From Sphingobacterium athyrii (GTDB lineage Bacteria; Bacteroidota; Bacteroidia; Sphingobacteriales; Sphingobacteriaceae), in the NCBI RefSeq assembly GCF_003071065.1, contig NZ_QCXX01000007.1:124669-188668 (forward strand): a stretch of 64,000 nt of DNA, read 5' to 3'. Below, in pieces: positions 62,964 through 64,000 of this stretch; the stretch's first letter is position 1; every line of letters starts with the position of its first letter. A program made the translations under genes and the position numbers. The notes beneath the pieces were generated by a model that was not told the origin of the DNA, did no database searches, and saw nothing but the letters and a program-made list of their open reading frames with translations.

Positions 62964-63617
62964 TTATACTACCAACCCATCCCGCATATGAATTGTCCGG
63001 TCTGAAATGCGGGCCAATTCTTCATTATGGGTTACAATGATAAATGTTTGTTGAAATTTAGTTCTAAGGTCAAAAAACAGCTGATGTAAGGCTGCGGCAT
63101 TTTCTGAATCTAAGTTACCGGATGGCTCATCTGCCAAAATGATAGAAGGATCATTTATTAGGGCTCGGGCGACAGACACACGTTGTTGTTCCCCCCCGGA
63201 CATCTCAGCAGGCTTATGGTCAATGCGATGAGAAACTCCAAGTAATTCCAATAATTCTTTTGCTTTCTTCTCCGCTTCGGCCCGCCCCTGCCCATGGATA
63301 AATGCAGGGATGCATACGTTTTCCAATGCCGTAAATTCAGGCAACAAGTGATGGAATTGAAAAACAAAACCGATATGTTCATTACGAAATGCACTCAGCT
63401 TTTTGGCATTCAGTTTATGGATATCAACACCATTAATAAATATCGAACCTTGATCAGGTTTGTCCAATGTTCCGATAATATGTAAAAGTGTACTCTTACC
63501 TGCTCCTGAAGCTCCAACAATACTCACGATTTCACCTTTTTCCACGCTTATGTCAACGCCTTTCAAGATGGGCAATGCCCCATAAGCTTTGTGAATTCCT
63601 TTGGCTTGTAACATCAT
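62964..63617 (-). CDS. LolD-type ABC transporter ATP-binding protein
   Basis: A 217-residue ATPase: Walker A GASGAGKST, Q-loop FVFQFHHLLPEFTALENV, signature MSGGEQQRVSVARAL, Walker B ILADEPSGNLDSENA, switch His VTHNEELA. The FHHLLPEFTALENV form is that of LolD, which drives release of outer-membrane lipoproteins. No LolC/E permease is next to it; a permease elsewhere is likely. A TATCTTTG box lies 4 bases before its ATG. Confidence 0.93.
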   Translation of the reverse strand: MMLQAKGIHKAYGALPILKGVDISVEKGEIVSIVGASGAGKSTLLHIIGTLDKPDQGSIFINGVDIHKLNAKKLSAFRNEHIGFVFQFHHLLPEFTALENVCIPAFIHGQGRAEAEKKAKELLELLGVSHRIDHKPAEMSGGEQQRVSVARALINDPSIILADEPSGNLDSENAAALHQLFFDLRTKFQQTFIIVTHNEELARISDRTIHMRDGLVV

Positions 63618-63621
63618 AGGG

Positions 63622-63629
63622 CAAAGATA
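63622..63629 (-). promoter_or_regulatory. -7 box abutting the LolD-type gene
   Basis: Minus-strand TATCTTTG, then CCCT, then ATG 63617. Same geometry as the helicase gene. Confidence 0.45.
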
Positions 63630-63775
63630 AATAAATTTACGATATCACGCCTTTGAATAAATAAGCAGTTATTTCTCTATTTCAGCCATTTTATTTTTCA
63701 CAAATGTCAAAAAATAGATAAAAGAGCAATTTATCCCTTGTCTTATCCCTTAAAAAAACATATTTTTACGCCAAA

Positions 63776-63783
63776 TATTTTTG
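63776..63783 (+). promoter_or_regulatory. -7 box abutting the sucC start
   Basis: TATTTTTG is followed by three bases (CAA) and ATG 63787. Divergent from the LolD-type gene. Confidence 0.45.
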
Positions 63784-63786
63784 CAA

Positions 63787-64000
63787 ATGAACATTCACGA
63801 ATATCAAGGAAAACAAATACTAAAGAGCTTTGGTGTGCGCGTACAGGAAGGTATCGTAGCAGATACTCCAGAGCAAGCTGTGGAAGCGGCTAAAAAAATG
63901 AAAGAAGACTACAATTCCGACTGGGTTGTTGTCAAAGCTCAAATTCACGCTGGTGGCCGTGGTAAAGGTGGTGGTGTCAAGTTAGCTAAGAACTTAGATG
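63787..64000 (+). CDS. sucC: Succinate--CoA ligase beta subunit, 5' part (cut by window end)
   Basis: The first 71 codons are present and open at the right edge. MNIHEYQGKQILKSFGVRVQEG, then AHAGGRGKGGGVKLAKN-type sequence (QIHAGGRGKGGGVKL) is the ATP-grasp start of SucC, which makes succinyl-CoA or its reverse in the citric acid cycle. The two lipoyl dehydrogenases in this window act in the same pathway region. The rest of the gene is outside. Confidence 0.93.
   Translation, partial: MNIHEYQGKQILKSFGVRVQEGIVADTPEQAVEAAKKMKEDYNSDWVVVKAQIHAGGRGKGGGVKLAKNLD

Noticed and set aside
1..64000. tRNA/rRNA genes, CRISPR arrays, insertion sequences, prophage or integrases
   Set aside because: Intergenic regions were read for clover-leaf sequences, regular spaced repeats, transposase motifs and terminal repeats; none was convincing.

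Overview
The window looks like a chromosomal segment of a Bacteroidota bacterium of the Sphingobacteriaceae, most like Sphingobacterium. The support is the gene repertoire (GldC, paired GLPGLI/outer-membrane proteins, STN-type SusC with SusD behind an ECF sigma/FecR pair, DUF2795, DUF3817, a Bacteroidota histone H1-like protein, a lipid-anchored azurin). The many TTG/TTTG-N18-24-TAnnTTTG promoters and the near absence of strong Shine-Dalgarno sequences fit too. The species is an inference. No tRNA, rRNA, CRISPR array, insertion sequence or prophage was seen.

Layout. 1-617: unassigned noncoding DNA, then glyA (-). 2.1-10 kb: an A-type Fe-S carrier, ileS, a TraR/DksA protein that has lost most of its zinc ligands, lspA, an M28 peptidase, and an RmlD-like reductase coupled to a thioesterase. 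10-12.6 kb (-): EVE-domain protein, gldC, a small membrane protein, a DEAD-box helicase. 12.8-15.3 kb: a secreted S46 dipeptidyl-peptidase and a 59-residue histone H1-like protein. 15.3-22.7 kb (-): two tandem copies of an outer-membrane barrel + GLPGLI pair, then a nonsense-disrupted small membrane gene. 23.2-30.5 kb: M20 peptidase; a LysR-regulated cassette of a TsdA-like diheme cytochrome, a periplasmic DsrE protein and a solute-binding protein; PlsC; an orphan ABC ATPase; DUF2795; a secreted hypothetical protein.

30.6-34.4 kb: trpD-F-B-A behind a complete ribosome-mediated attenuator whose 15-residue leader peptide has three consecutive Trp codons. 34.7-44.1 kb: ECF sigma, FecR, STN-SusC, SusD and a Tat-exported phosphocholine-type phospholipase C, which together look like a phospholipid-scavenging locus. 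44.2-47.5 kb: a micro-ORF, a small Cys/His-rich exported protein and a TonB receptor with an N-terminal heavy-metal (HMA) domain. 47.6-48.7 kb (-): kdsC-like and maf. 48.8-49.1 kb: a promoter / 17-codon ORF / terminator unit. 49.3-56.3 kb: hybrid kinase, CheR, CheB, a second hybrid kinase, then azurin. 56.7-60.7 kb: two different dihydrolipoyl dehydrogenases flanking a thioesterase and a DUF3817 protein. 60.7-63.6 kb (-): LacI regulator, a degenerate HAD protein, an unassigned protein and a LolD-type ATPase. 63.79 kb to the end: 5' part of sucC.

The best candidates for under-described biology are the trp attenuator, the LysR/TsdA/DsrE/binding-protein cassette with a well-placed LysR box, the ECF/SusCD/phospholipase C locus, the duplicated barrel/GLPGLI cassettes, and several genes whose -7 box lies only 3-5 bases before the start codon. 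Assignments rest on reading motifs by eye; no database search was possible.
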